Shown: positions 4,201 to 11,780, numbered from the stretch's first letter. The stretch is 13,037 nucleotides of DNA from JBJXGC01 sp046154545 (GCA_046154545.1 JBJXGC010000355.1:1-13037); one strand, 5' to 3'. The notes: generated by a model not told the origin, from the letters alone. Translations and numbers: made by a program.

Positions 4201-6666
4201 ATGACGGAACAAGACGATGGCGCCCACGCCCCGCTGGCGGGCATCCGGGTGCTGGACCTTACGACCGAGCGGGCCGAACTGGCTGGCCGCCTGCTCGCCG
4301 ACCTCGGCGCGGAGGTCATCAAGGTCGAGCCCCCCGGCGGCTCACCGTCGCGGGCGCTCCCGCCATTCACGGCTGGCCATGAAGGCGGCCCTGAGTCATC
4401 CCTCTATTGGGCGGCCACGGCGCTCGGCAAGCGAAGCGTCGTGCTCGACCTGGCCAGCCCGGGCGGACCGGACGAACTCACCTCACTGGCGGCGCGCGCC
4501 GACATCCTGGTCGAATCGTTCGACCCCGGCTATCTCGACGCACGTGGCCTCGGCTACACGCACCTCGCGACCATCAACCCCGGCCTGATCTACGTGTCCG
4601 TGAGCCCGTATGGGCAGGATGGGCCTCACGCCCACCGCCCGGCGACGGAGCTCACCCTGGAGGCAGCCGGTGGCCTCCTCGGCCTCCAGGGCGATGGCGA
4701 CCTGCCCCCAGTGCCGGTTGGTTACCCCCAGGCCGCGTTCCACGCCGGCATCCAGGCGGCCGCGGACGCAATCATCGCCCTGAACGAGCGGGAGCGCTCC
4801 GGCCTCGGCCAGCATCTCGATGTCTCCATGCAGGCGGCGATGGTCTGGACGTTGATGAACGCCACCGGATACCCGCCCAACACCGGTGACGACCCGCCAA
4901 CCACAAGCGCGCACCGGGCGGGGCCTGCGGCCGAGATCGTCCCGGGAGTGGTGTTCCCCGCCGTCTGGCCGTGCCAAGACGGCTACGTCCAAATGACCGT
5001 GACCCTGGGCGGGCTGGGCGCGCGCACGCTCGGCAACCTGATCCGCCTCATCGAAGCTGAAGGACTGCTCTCGCCGGCCCTGGTCGAAAGCGGATGGAGC
5101 GAGTGGACGGCGGCCATCGCCCCGGGACAGGTCGCGGCCGAGGTGATCGCCACCGCCCGCGAGGAGATCGGCCGCTACTTCCTCTCCCGGACGAAGGAGG
5201 AACTCATGGCGCGGGCAGTCGAGCACAAGCTCCTCCTCGCCCCCATCCGTGACGTCGATGAACTCCTGCGCGACCCCCACCTGAAGGCCCGCGAGTACTT
5301 TCAGGAAGTGGGCGGGCGCCTCCACCCCGGCCTCGCCGCGCGCTTCAGCCGGACACCGATGGCGCTGCGCGGCCCGGCGCCGCGGCTCGGGCAGGACCAG
5401 GCGCTGCTCGCGGGCATGGGTGCGGCGCCGGAGCCCCTGCCCGCCGGACCCGGACGCTCACGCTCCCGGGTATTCGAAGGCCTCAAGGTCGCCGACTTCG
5501 CCTGGGTAGGCGTTGGCCCGCTGATCGCGAAGGCCCTCTCCGACCACGGGGCGACAGTCGTCCACGTCGAGAGCGCGGTGCACCCGGACGTGCTCCGCCT
5601 GGGGCCACCCTTTAAAGACGGTACGCCCGGCATCGACCGCTCCCAGTTTATGGCGAACTTCAACAGCTCCAAGCTTGGGCTGGCCATCAACCTCGCCCTG
5701 CCCGAAGGGCGGGAGGTGGCGCGGAAACTGATCGCCTGGGCTGACGTTGTCACCGAGAGCTTCGTGCCGGGCGTTATCCGCTCATTCGGGTTTGGGTATG
5801 AGGCGCTGGCGGCCGACCGGCCGGACCTGGTCATGCTGAGCACCTGCCTCGAAGGCCAGGACGGGCCGTACGCTACCTATCGCGGCTTCGGGACACAGGG
5901 TTCGGCCCTCGCCGGGTTGCACGGCCTCACGGGCTGGCCCGGCCGCCCGGCGAAGGGGACCTGGGGCGCCTACACCGACTTCATCGCCCCCCGCTACGGC
6001 GTGGCCGCCCTCGCCGCCGCGATCTTTGAACGCAACCGCAGCGGCCGCGGCCAGCACATCGACCTCGGGCAGGTCGAGGCGGCTATCCACTTCGTGGAAC
6101 CGCTGCTGCTCGATTACACCGTCAACGGCCGCACCCACGGCCCCGCCGGTCATGACTCCGACCGGGCCTGCCCCCATGGCGTCTACGCCACCGCCGGCAC
6201 AGAGCGCTACATCGCGATCGCGGTCGAAACCACGGCGCAGTGGCGGGCGTTACGGGCCGCCTGCGGCCTCGAGCTGGGGTCGAGTGACGAACTCGATTCG
6301 CTCTCAGCCCGCCTCGCAAGCAGACCGCGGTTGGACGCGGCGCTAGCCGAGTGGTGCCATGACCGTGACCCGTGGGCGGCCGTTGAACTGCTCGCAGCGG
6401 CCGGCGTGCCCGCGGCCGTCGTCCAGCGCCCGTCAGACCTGTACACCGATGCGCAGCTCGCGCACCGCCAGTTCTTCGCGACCTGCGACCACGGAGTGAT
6501 GGGGCCGACCCCGTACGACGGTCCGGTGACCCTTTTCTCGGCCACACCGCCGCAGCTCAAAGCGGCCCCGACCCTGGGCGAGCACACCGATTACGTGCTC
6601 CGCGACCTGTTGGGCCTCGATGACGACGAGATCGCGGGGTACGCGGCCGCCGGCGTCTTCACGTAA
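4201..6666 (+). CDS. Double-domain CaiB/BaiF (class III) CoA transferase
   Basis: Class III CoA transferases move CoA between carboxylic acids through an aspartyl-CoA intermediate; the family also includes 2-methylacyl-CoA racemases. This 821-residue protein is about twice the usual 380-420 and holds two copies in tandem. Domain 1 (about 11-400) starts LAGIRVLDLT and has LADLGAEVIKVEPPGG (33-48) and the catalytic-Asp motif GQHLDVSM with Asp207. Domain 2 (about 424-800) starts FEGLKVADFAWVGVGP and has RGQHIDLGQ with Asp621. Both aspartates are kept, so both halves may be active, as a covalent version of the interlocked dimer. The linker (402-423) is rich in Pro, Gly and Ala. The substrate cannot be told from sequence. 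ATG 4201 lacks an SD; a TAAAGT hexamer 8 bp upstream would suit a leaderless transcript. The gene converges on the HD-domain gene 34 bp away. Confidence 0.93.
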   Translation: MTEQDDGAHAPLAGIRVLDLTTERAELAGRLLADLGAEVIKVEPPGGSPSRALPPFTAGHEGGPESSLYWAATALGKRSVVLDLASPGGPDELTSLAARADILVESFDPGYLDARGLGYTHLATINPGLIYVSVSPYGQDGPHAHRPATELTLEAAGGLLGLQGDGDLPPVPVGYPQAAFHAGIQAAADAIIALNERERSGLGQHLDVSMQAAMVWTLMNATGYPPNTGDDPPTTSAHRAGPAAEIVPGVVFPAVWPCQDGYVQMTVTLGGLGARTLGNLIRLIEAEGLLSPALVESGWSEWTAAIAPGQVAAEVIATAREEIGRYFLSRTKEELMARAVEHKLLLAPIRDVDELLRDPHLKAREYFQEVGGRLHPGLAARFSRTPMALRGPAPRLGQDQALLAGMGAAPEPLPAGPGRSRSRVFEGLKVADFAWVGVGPLIAKALSDHGATVVHVESAVHPDVLRLGPPFKDGTPGIDRSQFMANFNSSKLGLAINLALPEGREVARKLIAWADVVTESFVPGVIRSFGFGYEALAADRPDLVMLSTCLEGQDGPYATYRGFGTQGSALAGLHGLTGWPGRPAKGTWGAYTDFIAPRYGVAALAAAIFERNRSGRGQHIDLGQVEAAIHFVEPLLLDYTVNGRTHGPAGHDSDRACPHGVYATAGTERYIAIAVETTAQWRALRAACGLELGSSDELDSLSARLASRPRLDAALAEWCHDRDPWAAVELLAAAGVPAAVVQRPSDLYTDAQLAHRQFFATCDHGVMGPTPYDGPVTLFSATPPQLKAAPTLGEHTDYVLRDLLGLDDDEIAGYAAAGVFT

Positions 6667-6684
6667 CGAGGACGGCCACGCCCT

Positions 6685-6701
6685 GCCCTGGTTTACAGGG
6701 C
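6685..6701. terminator. Hairpin between convergent genes
   Basis: GCCCTG GTTTA CAGGGC is a perfect 6-bp stem with a 5-nt loop in the 34-bp gap between the CoA transferase stop and the HD-gene stop (its last base is the final base of that stop codon). It is placed to serve both strands. No T-tract follows on either side, so function as a terminator is only suggested by position. Confidence 0.4.
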
Positions 6702-8032
6702 TACGCTTCAACCGGGCTAACGGCGCCTTCAAAGCGGGCGAGCAGATACGTGTCGAAACGGGTGCCACCGAGGCCGCGCATCACTTCCATGGCATCGGCG
6801 GGGCCCATCGCCCGGCGGTAGGGCCGGTCGCTGGTGAGGGCGTCGTAGGCTTCGCACATACCGATGACCTGGGCTTCGACCGGGACCTCGTCCCCCTCCA
6901 GCATCCCCGGGTAGCCCTTGCCATCGATCCGCTCATGGTGGCAACCGACCCACCAGGCAGCCGCGCCGAGGCCTGGGATCTCGCTCAAGATGTCGCGGGC
7001 GAACGTCGGGTGCTGCTGGACCGACGACATTTCGTCGATCGAGAGGATGTCCGGTTTCGCCAGGATGTGGGCCGGGACACCGAGCGTGCCGATGTCCTGG
7101 AGCAACGCCGCAACCTTGACGAGGTCGGCGCGCCGCTCGGTCATGTCACAGGTGAGCGAGACCATGCGGGCGAGGTCGGCGACGCGGCGGCCGCGGCCGG
7201 CATCGCGGCCATTGCGCACATCCACGACATCGGCCAGCACGCCGAGAAACTCGAAGAGCTCCTCGCGCGCCATCATCCCGCCGTAGTTCAGCGACATGAG
7301 GGTCGTGGTCAGGTCGTTGTCGTAGAACCCGAGCCAGAAGGCGTCGCGGTTGGCCAGGGCAGCCATCCGGCCGGCCAGCTCCGGGTCGAGTTCACCCCCG
7401 CCCATCTCGCGGACGAGGGCGGGCCCACGGCGGCGGACGAGGAGCGGCGACATCTCCGTATCGATGAGCGACTCGACCCGGTCGGCGGCGGCGACTACCC
7501 GGGCCGCATCGCCAGCCGGGGAAGCGCCTTCCAGCGCGCCCCCGTTCCAGCTGTCATGGTGCAGGGCCACGGCCCGGGCGACCGATTCGCCGAGGCCGAG
7601 CCGGCGGACGATCTTCGCGCCGGCCTCACAGTGGACGGTCAGGGCATCGAGGACCTCGGCCCATCCGCTGTTCGGGAGGTCCGTGAGGACGTGCCGGTTG
7701 CCCTGGGCGCCAGCGCCACCGCGGGGCGCCGCGGACCGCACGGTGCCGGACGAGGCCATGCCGATGTCATGGAGCAAGGCGCCGAAGAACACGTCCTCGA
7801 TGCGTTCGGTGTCGAAGCCCAGCTCCTCCGCCAGCATCACCCCGATGTAGGCGACGCGCTGGGCGTGGCCGGGCTTGCGCCCTTCGGCGAGGTCGAACGC
7901 GCGGCTGAGGGCAGCGAGGACTGTCCCGCGGCTCAGACGCGGAAGGCCGGAGAGGCCAGCGTCGTCGTAGAGCGAGGGGTCGAGGAACTCGGCTTTCACA
8001 GCGAGGATCTGTGCTTTTGAGGCCATGGGCAC
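6701..8032 (-). CDS. Tandem HD / HD-GYP domain protein (putative phosphohydrolase or cyclic-nucleotide regulator)
   Basis: The 443-residue soluble protein carries two HD-type domains and no visible receiver or transmembrane segment. Domain 1 (about 35-195) has a full set of HD metal ligands: His56 (GHAQRV), His88-Asp89 (LLHDIG), His134, His158-His159-Asp160 (HHDSWNG) and Asp184. It lacks the GYP motif. Domain 2 (about 262-425) is clearly HD-GYP by HHERIDGKGYPG (365-376) and YDALTSDRPYR (396-406). However, its first histidine is missing (GRGRRVADLA), HD has become Gln312-Asp313, and the distal Asp has become Glu394. HD-GYP proteins usually hydrolyse cyclic di-GMP; whether this one does is open. 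The start is GTG 8032, with GGGAG 5 nt upstream, rather than ATG 8026. The gene is divergent from korA across 407 bp. Confidence 0.9.
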   Translation of the reverse strand: MPMASKAQILAVKAEFLDPSLYDDAGLSGLPRLSRGTVLAALSRAFDLAEGRKPGHAQRVAYIGVMLAEELGFDTERIEDVFFGALLHDIGMASSGTVRSAAPRGGAGAQGNRHVLTDLPNSGWAEVLDALTVHCEAGAKIVRRLGLGESVARAVALHHDSWNGGALEGASPAGDAARVVAAADRVESLIDTEMSPLLVRRRGPALVREMGGGELDPELAGRMAALANRDAFWLGFYDNDLTTTLMSLNYGGMMAREELFEFLGVLADVVDVRNGRDAGRGRRVADLARMVSLTCDMTERRADLVKVAALLQDIGTLGVPAHILAKPDILSIDEMSSVQQHPTFARDILSEIPGLGAAAWWVGCHHERIDGKGYPGMLEGDEVPVEAQVIGMCEAYDALTSDRPYRRAMGPADAMEVMRGLGGTRFDTYLLARFEGAVSPVEA

Positions 8033-8439
8033 GCCTACTCCCCCGGGGAAGGCCCGGATACGTTAGATATCGGTGGGTGAGGCCCCAGCGCTTAGGGAGT
8101 GCGGGGGGCCACGCCAAGAAATCGGGAAGAGTCGTAGGTCATATCGCCGTCCACAAGGGGATCACGTGCTGCAACTCGGGGCCGGACGCTATACACTGAC
8201 ATAGGTAAGCGCGCGGGTATTGCGCCCGCGCGATTTGAGCCTGCCCAAATGACCCCACTGATAGGCGTTGATGAATCGAACGCGACACCGCAGCACCGCC
8301 GCCCACGCGAGCCGAGACCGGTCGCGAAGCGTTCGAGTTACCTTTTCTCCTCTACGCAGCGTTTCTCTATTGGCGGCGATGTCGTTGAATCTCCCTCCAT
8401 GTCCAAAGCGATGTGGGGCATAAAGGTGGTTAAAGTCGG
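8033..8439. other. 407-bp intergenic region between the HD gene and korA
   Basis: No convincing gene is seen on either strand. It must carry the divergent promoters for the HD gene and korA. A TATACA hexamer (8190-8195, plus) is a possible -10, 4 of 6 matches, with no good -35. Just downstream is the strong hairpin at 8210-8232. The last 200 bp would then be a long korA leader, ending in AGGTGG at 8424-8429, 10 nt before the korA ATG. The stretch 8338-8400 is pyrimidine-rich. A 67-codon frame at 8249-8452 overlaps the korA start and has no recognisable motif. I found no tRNA cloverleaf or known riboswitch motif by eye. Confidence 0.6.
8210..8232 (+). other. GC-rich hairpin in the korA upstream region
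   Basis: CGCGCGGG and CCCGCGCG form a perfect 8-bp stem around a 7-nt loop (TATTGCG). On the plus strand ATTTGAG follows, which is too poor in T for a clear intrinsic terminator. It could be a leader structure, a weak terminator or a protein-binding dyad. It begins about 15 bp after the candidate -10 at 8190-8195. Confidence 0.5.
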
Positions 8440-10350
8440 ATGGCAACACTAACCCCGGTCCGGCCCGAGCAGTCGGTAGAACGCCTCGAACGAGTCACCA
8501 TCCGTTTCGCTGGGGACTCCGGCGACGGAATGCAGCTGACGGGCACCCAGTTCACGAAGACGGCAGCGGTCTTCGGGAACGACCTGGCGACCCTCCCCGA
8601 CTATCCGGCTGAAATTCGGGCACCCACGGGCTCGCTGCCAGGCGTCTCCGGTTTCCAGCTTTCGTTCGCCAGCACCGATATCCACACGCCCGGTGACCAG
8701 CCGGACACGTTGATCGCGATGAACCCGGCCGCCCTCAAGACGAACCTCGCCGACCTCCTGCCGGGCGGCCTCCTGATCGTCGATGAGGCGGAGTTCAACC
8801 CCGTCAACCTGAAGAAGGCGGCCTACACCTCGAACCCGCTGGAGGACGGCTCCCTCAGCCGCTACCAGCTGGTGCGGGTGAACATTACCCGACAGAACGA
8901 ACTCGCCCTCGAAGGTTCTCCCCTGAGCACGAAGGACCGCTTCCGCTCCCGCAACTTCTACGCCCTTGGCCTGGTGCTCTGGCTCTATGGACGCTCGCTG
9001 GAGACGACCCTGAAGTGGGCCGAGGAGCAGTTCGGGCGCCGCCCAGACATCCTGGACGCGAACGTCAAGGCGCTCCGGGCCGGGTACAACTTCGGCGAGA
9101 CGACTGAACTCTTCCGCGTCCGCTACGAAGTGCCACCGGCCGAAGTCGCAGCGGGCCTCTACCGCCACATCAGCGGGAATGAAGCGACGGCCCTCGGCTT
9201 CGTGGGCGCCTCGGTGCTTTCCGGCCTGCCGCTCTTCTACGGGAGCTACCCGATCACACCGGCCTCCGACATCCTCCACGAGCTCTCCAAGCACAAGGCC
9301 TTCGGCGTCAAGACGTTCCAGGCCGAGGACGAGATCGCGGCCATCGGCGCGGCCATCGGGGCGGCCTACGGCGGCCACCTCGGGCTCACCGGCACGAGCG
9401 GCCCCGGCCTCGCCCTCAAGAGCGAGGCCCTGAACCTGGCCGTCATGACCGAACTGCCTCTCGTGGTCGTCGATGTGCAGCGGGCAGGCCCGAGCACGGG
9501 CATGCCGACCAAGACGGAACAGTCCGACCTGCTCCAGGCGATGTACGGCCGCAACGGCGACTCGCAGGTCTGCATCATCGCACCGGCGACGCCCTCCGAG
9601 TGCTTCCTGATGGCGATCGAGGCCTACCGGATCGCCCTCAAGTACATGGTGCCCGTCATCTTCCTGAGCGACGGCTACGTCGCGAACGGGTCAGAACCGT
9701 GGAAAGTGCCGGCCTTCGACACACTCCCCAAAATCGAGTGGAAGTACGCGACGAAGCCCGACGGCGACTTCAACCCGTACGAACGCGACCCGCGCACGCT
9801 GGCCCGCCCCTGGGCCGTGCCGGGCCAGGCTGGATTGGAACACCGGATCGGCGGCCTCGAGAAGTCAAGCCAGACCGGCGACATCAGTTACGACCCCCAG
9901 AACCACCATGAGATGACGCTCGCCCGCGCGGCGCGGGTCCAGGGGATCGCCCAGGACATCCCGCCCATCGAGGTGAATGGGCCCGAGTCCGGTGACCTGC
10001 TTGTCATCGGCTGGGGCGGCACCTACGGCGCCATCACCAGCGCCGTCGAGCAGGCGCGAGCCCAGGGGAAGAGCATCGCCGCGGCCCACGTGCGCCACCT
10101 CAACCCGTTCCCTTCGAACCTCGATCAGGTGTTGAAGAACTACAAGCACGTGCTCGTGCCCGAGCTGAACATGGGCAACCTCGTCTGGATGCTGCGAGCA
10201 CGATTCCTCGTCGATGCCGTCCCCTTCAACAAGATCTCGGGGCAGCCCTTCAAGATCAGAGAGATCCTCGGGAAGATCGACGAAGTCCTCGGGCTAAGCG
10301 GCCCATACGAACTCGAATTCGGCCCGGCCGCAGTGCTGGGGGGAGGCTAA
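8440..10350 (+). CDS. korA: 2-oxoacid:ferredoxin oxidoreductase, alpha subunit (gamma-alpha fusion; KorA type)
   Basis: This subunit pairs with KorB to decarboxylate a 2-oxoacid oxidatively to its acyl-CoA with reduction of ferredoxin, a reaction that is also reversible in reductive carbon fixation. The 636-residue chain fuses the gamma domain (about 18-215, opening IRFAGDSGDGMQLTG) to the alpha part. The alpha part has YPITP at 270-274, TSGPGLALKSEA at 319-330 and QRAGPSTGMPTKTEQSD at 347-363. The C-terminal domain (about 515-615) includes GWGGTYG and VPELNMGNL. Length and motifs match the KorA subunit of two-subunit 2-oxoglutarate enzymes such as the mycobacterial KorAB, hence the symbol; 2-oxoglutarate as substrate is inferred. 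ATG 8440 has AGGTGG 10 nt upstream. korB follows after 3 bp, clearly in one operon. No ferredoxin gene lies nearby. Confidence 0.95.
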   Translation: MATLTPVRPEQSVERLERVTIRFAGDSGDGMQLTGTQFTKTAAVFGNDLATLPDYPAEIRAPTGSLPGVSGFQLSFASTDIHTPGDQPDTLIAMNPAALKTNLADLLPGGLLIVDEAEFNPVNLKKAAYTSNPLEDGSLSRYQLVRVNITRQNELALEGSPLSTKDRFRSRNFYALGLVLWLYGRSLETTLKWAEEQFGRRPDILDANVKALRAGYNFGETTELFRVRYEVPPAEVAAGLYRHISGNEATALGFVGASVLSGLPLFYGSYPITPASDILHELSKHKAFGVKTFQAEDEIAAIGAAIGAAYGGHLGLTGTSGPGLALKSEALNLAVMTELPLVVVDVQRAGPSTGMPTKTEQSDLLQAMYGRNGDSQVCIIAPATPSECFLMAIEAYRIALKYMVPVIFLSDGYVANGSEPWKVPAFDTLPKIEWKYATKPDGDFNPYERDPRTLARPWAVPGQAGLEHRIGGLEKSSQTGDISYDPQNHHEMTLARAARVQGIAQDIPPIEVNGPESGDLLVIGWGGTYGAITSAVEQARAQGKSIAAAHVRHLNPFPSNLDQVLKNYKHVLVPELNMGNLVWMLRARFLVDAVPFNKISGQPFKIREILGKIDEVLGLSGPYELEFGPAAVLGGG

Positions 10351-10353
10351 TCC

Positions 10354-11385
10354 ATGGCAGTCGCGACCAACGGCGCCCTTATCGATACCGACCTGCCGGT
10401 CTACACCCGCAAGGACTTCGTCTCGGACCAGGAAGTCCGCTGGTGCCCGGGTTGCGGCGATTACGCCATCCTCGCCCAGATGCAGAAAGTGCTCCCGGAC
10501 CTCGGCGTCCGTAAGGAGAACCTCGTCTTTGTGAGCGGGATCGGCTGCTCAAGCCGTTTCCCTTATTACGTCGAGAGCTACGGCTTCCACAGCATCCACG
10601 GCCGCGCCCTCACCGTCGCAACGGGCCTCAAGACCGCGCGGCCCGAGCTGACCGTCTTCGTTGTGACGGGCGACGGCGACGGTCTGAGCATCGGTGGCAA
10701 CCATCTCCTCCACGCCATGCGCCGCAACGTCGACCTGAACGTGATCCTCTTCAACAACCGCATCTACGGCCTCACCAAGGGCCAGTTCTCGCCGACCTCG
10801 GAGATGGGGAAGGTCACCAAGTCCTCGCCCTATGGCACGACGGAGGCGCCCCTCAACCCCATCCGCATCGCCCTCGCGGCCGGCGCCACCTTCGTCGCCC
10901 GCACCGTCGATCGTGACATCAAACACCTGGAACAGACCCTCTCCCAGGCCGCCCACCACAAGGGCATCTCCTTCGTCGAGGTCTACCAGAACTGCAACAT
11001 CTTCAACGATGGCGCCTTCAGCCCCTTCGCCGAGAAGGAAGTGCGGCAGGACAAGATGCTCTACCTCGAAGACGGCAAACCGCTGCGCTTCGGCACCGAC
11101 CGCCAGCACGGCATCCGCCTGAACGGGTTTGCGCCGGAAATCGTGGAGGACACGGCCAGCGACAACGGCCTGATCGTCCACGACGTGAAGGCGAACGCCG
11201 TCCTCTCGAACATCCTCGTCGGCATGGATTATCCAGCCTTCCCCGTGCCCGTCGGCGTCTTCCGCGACGTGGACGCCCCCACCTTCGACGAGATGGTCGC
11301 GGCCCAGGTGGACACGGCAAAGGCGAAGGGCACGCCCGACTTCCAGACGCTACTCAACGGCCCCGAGACCTGGGCGGTCGAGTAG
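10354..11385 (+). CDS. korB: 2-oxoacid:ferredoxin oxidoreductase, beta subunit (TPP- and Fe-S-binding; KorB)
   Basis: The beta subunit binds thiamine pyrophosphate and one [4Fe-4S] cluster and completes the active site with KorA. In its 343 residues the four cluster cysteines are Cys31 and Cys34 (WCPGCGDY), Cys65 (GIGCSS) and Cys214 (QNCNIF). Their spacing is close to that of the Sulfolobus OFOR beta subunit. The TPP/Mg motif runs from GDGDG at 107-111 to NN at 134-135 (LFNNRIYGLTKGQ). There is no added bacterial ferredoxin domain, so electrons must pass to a separate ferredoxin. ATG 10354 follows the korA stop by 3 bp, with GGGAGG 7 nt upstream inside the korA end, so translation is probably coupled. 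A perfect 44-bp palindrome lies 24 bp after the stop. Confidence 0.96.
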   Translation: MAVATNGALIDTDLPVYTRKDFVSDQEVRWCPGCGDYAILAQMQKVLPDLGVRKENLVFVSGIGCSSRFPYYVESYGFHSIHGRALTVATGLKTARPELTVFVVTGDGDGLSIGGNHLLHAMRRNVDLNVILFNNRIYGLTKGQFSPTSEMGKVTKSSPYGTTEAPLNPIRIALAAGATFVARTVDRDIKHLEQTLSQAAHHKGISFVEVYQNCNIFNDGAFSPFAEKEVRQDKMLYLEDGKPLRFGTDRQHGIRLNGFAPEIVEDTASDNGLIVHDVKANAVLSNILVGMDYPAFPVPVGVFRDVDAPTFDEMVAAQVDTAKAKGTPDFQTLLNGPETWAVE

Positions 11386-11409
11386 GTCAGCCGGTTTACT
11401 TCAAGCTGC

Positions 11410-11453
11410 GGAATTGATCCTCGCTGACCTCGAGGTCAGCGAGGATCAATTCC
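11410..11453. repeat. Perfect 44-bp palindrome between korB and the hicB-like gene
   Basis: Two 22-bp arms meet at the centre with no spacer and no mismatch: the left arm begins GGAATTGATCC and the right arm ends GGATCAATTCC, around CTCGAG at the centre. In RNA it could fold as a stem of about 20 bp with a 4-nt loop from either strand. It follows korB by 24 bp, and its right arm contains the stop and last codons (GIDPR) of the minus-strand hicB-like gene. No T-tract follows on either strand. It may be a bidirectional transcription stop, a transcript-stabilising hairpin or a protein-binding dyad. Confidence 0.95.
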
Positions 11454-11681
11454 CGGGAATTCCCGGCCTTCTTGGGCGTACTCCGCCGAGATCATCTCGA
11501 AGACCAGTTCGAGCTCGGCCCGGGCCGTCTCCGGAGTCTCACCGAGTGCGTAGCACCCCTTTATCGCGGGCGCGTAGGCGAGGTACACACCGCTATCGGG
11601 AGCGACCACGACGGTGTAGTTGGCGAGCGATTTCACTCGTAACGCATACCATCTGACAGTAGCGCTGGTCCCCGGGGGCAC
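11436..11681 (-). CDS. HicB-like antitoxin-type protein without adjacent HicA
   Basis: The core (YTVVVAPDSGVYLAYAPAIKG then CYALGETPETARAELELVFE, residues 22-62) has the partial RNase-H-like fold pattern of HicB antitoxins (HicB/UPF0150): a YTVVV strand, a 'P.i.GC...G.T...A' turn and a long helix. It is 81 residues long and has no C-terminal DNA-binding helix-turn-helix or ribbon-helix-helix. In full toxin-antitoxin pairs a small HicA RNase is adjacent; none is found on either side. The start is uncertain. GTG 11681 overlaps an AGGAGG (11681-11686) and would suit a leaderless transcript from a TATATG at 11689-11694. GTG 11636 starts closer to the conserved core but lacks an SD. It is convergent with korB and divergent from lysR. 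Its last codons lie in the 44-bp palindrome. Confidence 0.75.
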   Translation of the reverse strand: MPPGTSATVRWYALRVKSLANYTVVVAPDSGVYLAYAPAIKGCYALGETPETARAELELVFEMISAEYAQEGREFPGIDPR

Positions 11682-11688
11682 CTCCTGT

Positions 11689-11694
11689 CATATA
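11689..11694 (-). promoter_or_regulatory. Candidate -10 element for the hicB-like gene
   Basis: TATATG on the minus strand has four of six consensus bases. It would start transcription almost at GTG 11681, beside the AGGAGG. No -35 is evident. It lies in the 99-bp divergent gap shared with the LysR gene, where LysR-type regulators often bind. Confidence 0.22.
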
Positions 11695-11780
11695 CAAACA
11701 TGGCTCTGGCCTATGGCTTGGGCGTGGAGTAGAGTCGAAGGTATCGGCCCGCGCTATGGGTCGGACCGGAGAGGACGCTC

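Noticed and set aside
4483..5325. 280-codon minus-strand open frame inside the CoA transferase
   Set aside because: It is antisense to conserved CaiB/BaiF sequence including the Asp207 motif, and has no protein features of its own.
6620..8020. 466-codon plus-strand open frame opposite the HD protein
   Set aside because: It is the high-GC antisense shadow of the HD gene: it has no recognisable domain, whereas the minus strand carries HD and GYP motifs.
8329..8340. GTTCGAG sequence resembling a tRNA T-loop
   Set aside because: No matching 5-bp T stem, anticodon arm or acceptor stem can be built around it.
8249..8452. 67-codon plus-strand frame just before and across the korA start
   Set aside because: It overlaps the korA start in another frame, has no SD at its first ATG, and its predicted protein looks like translated leader sequence. 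It is kept only as a remote possibility within the intergenic note.
8449..9378. 309-codon minus-strand open frame inside korA
   Set aside because: It is the shadow of a well-conserved gene; korA motifs such as YPITP prove the plus strand is coding.
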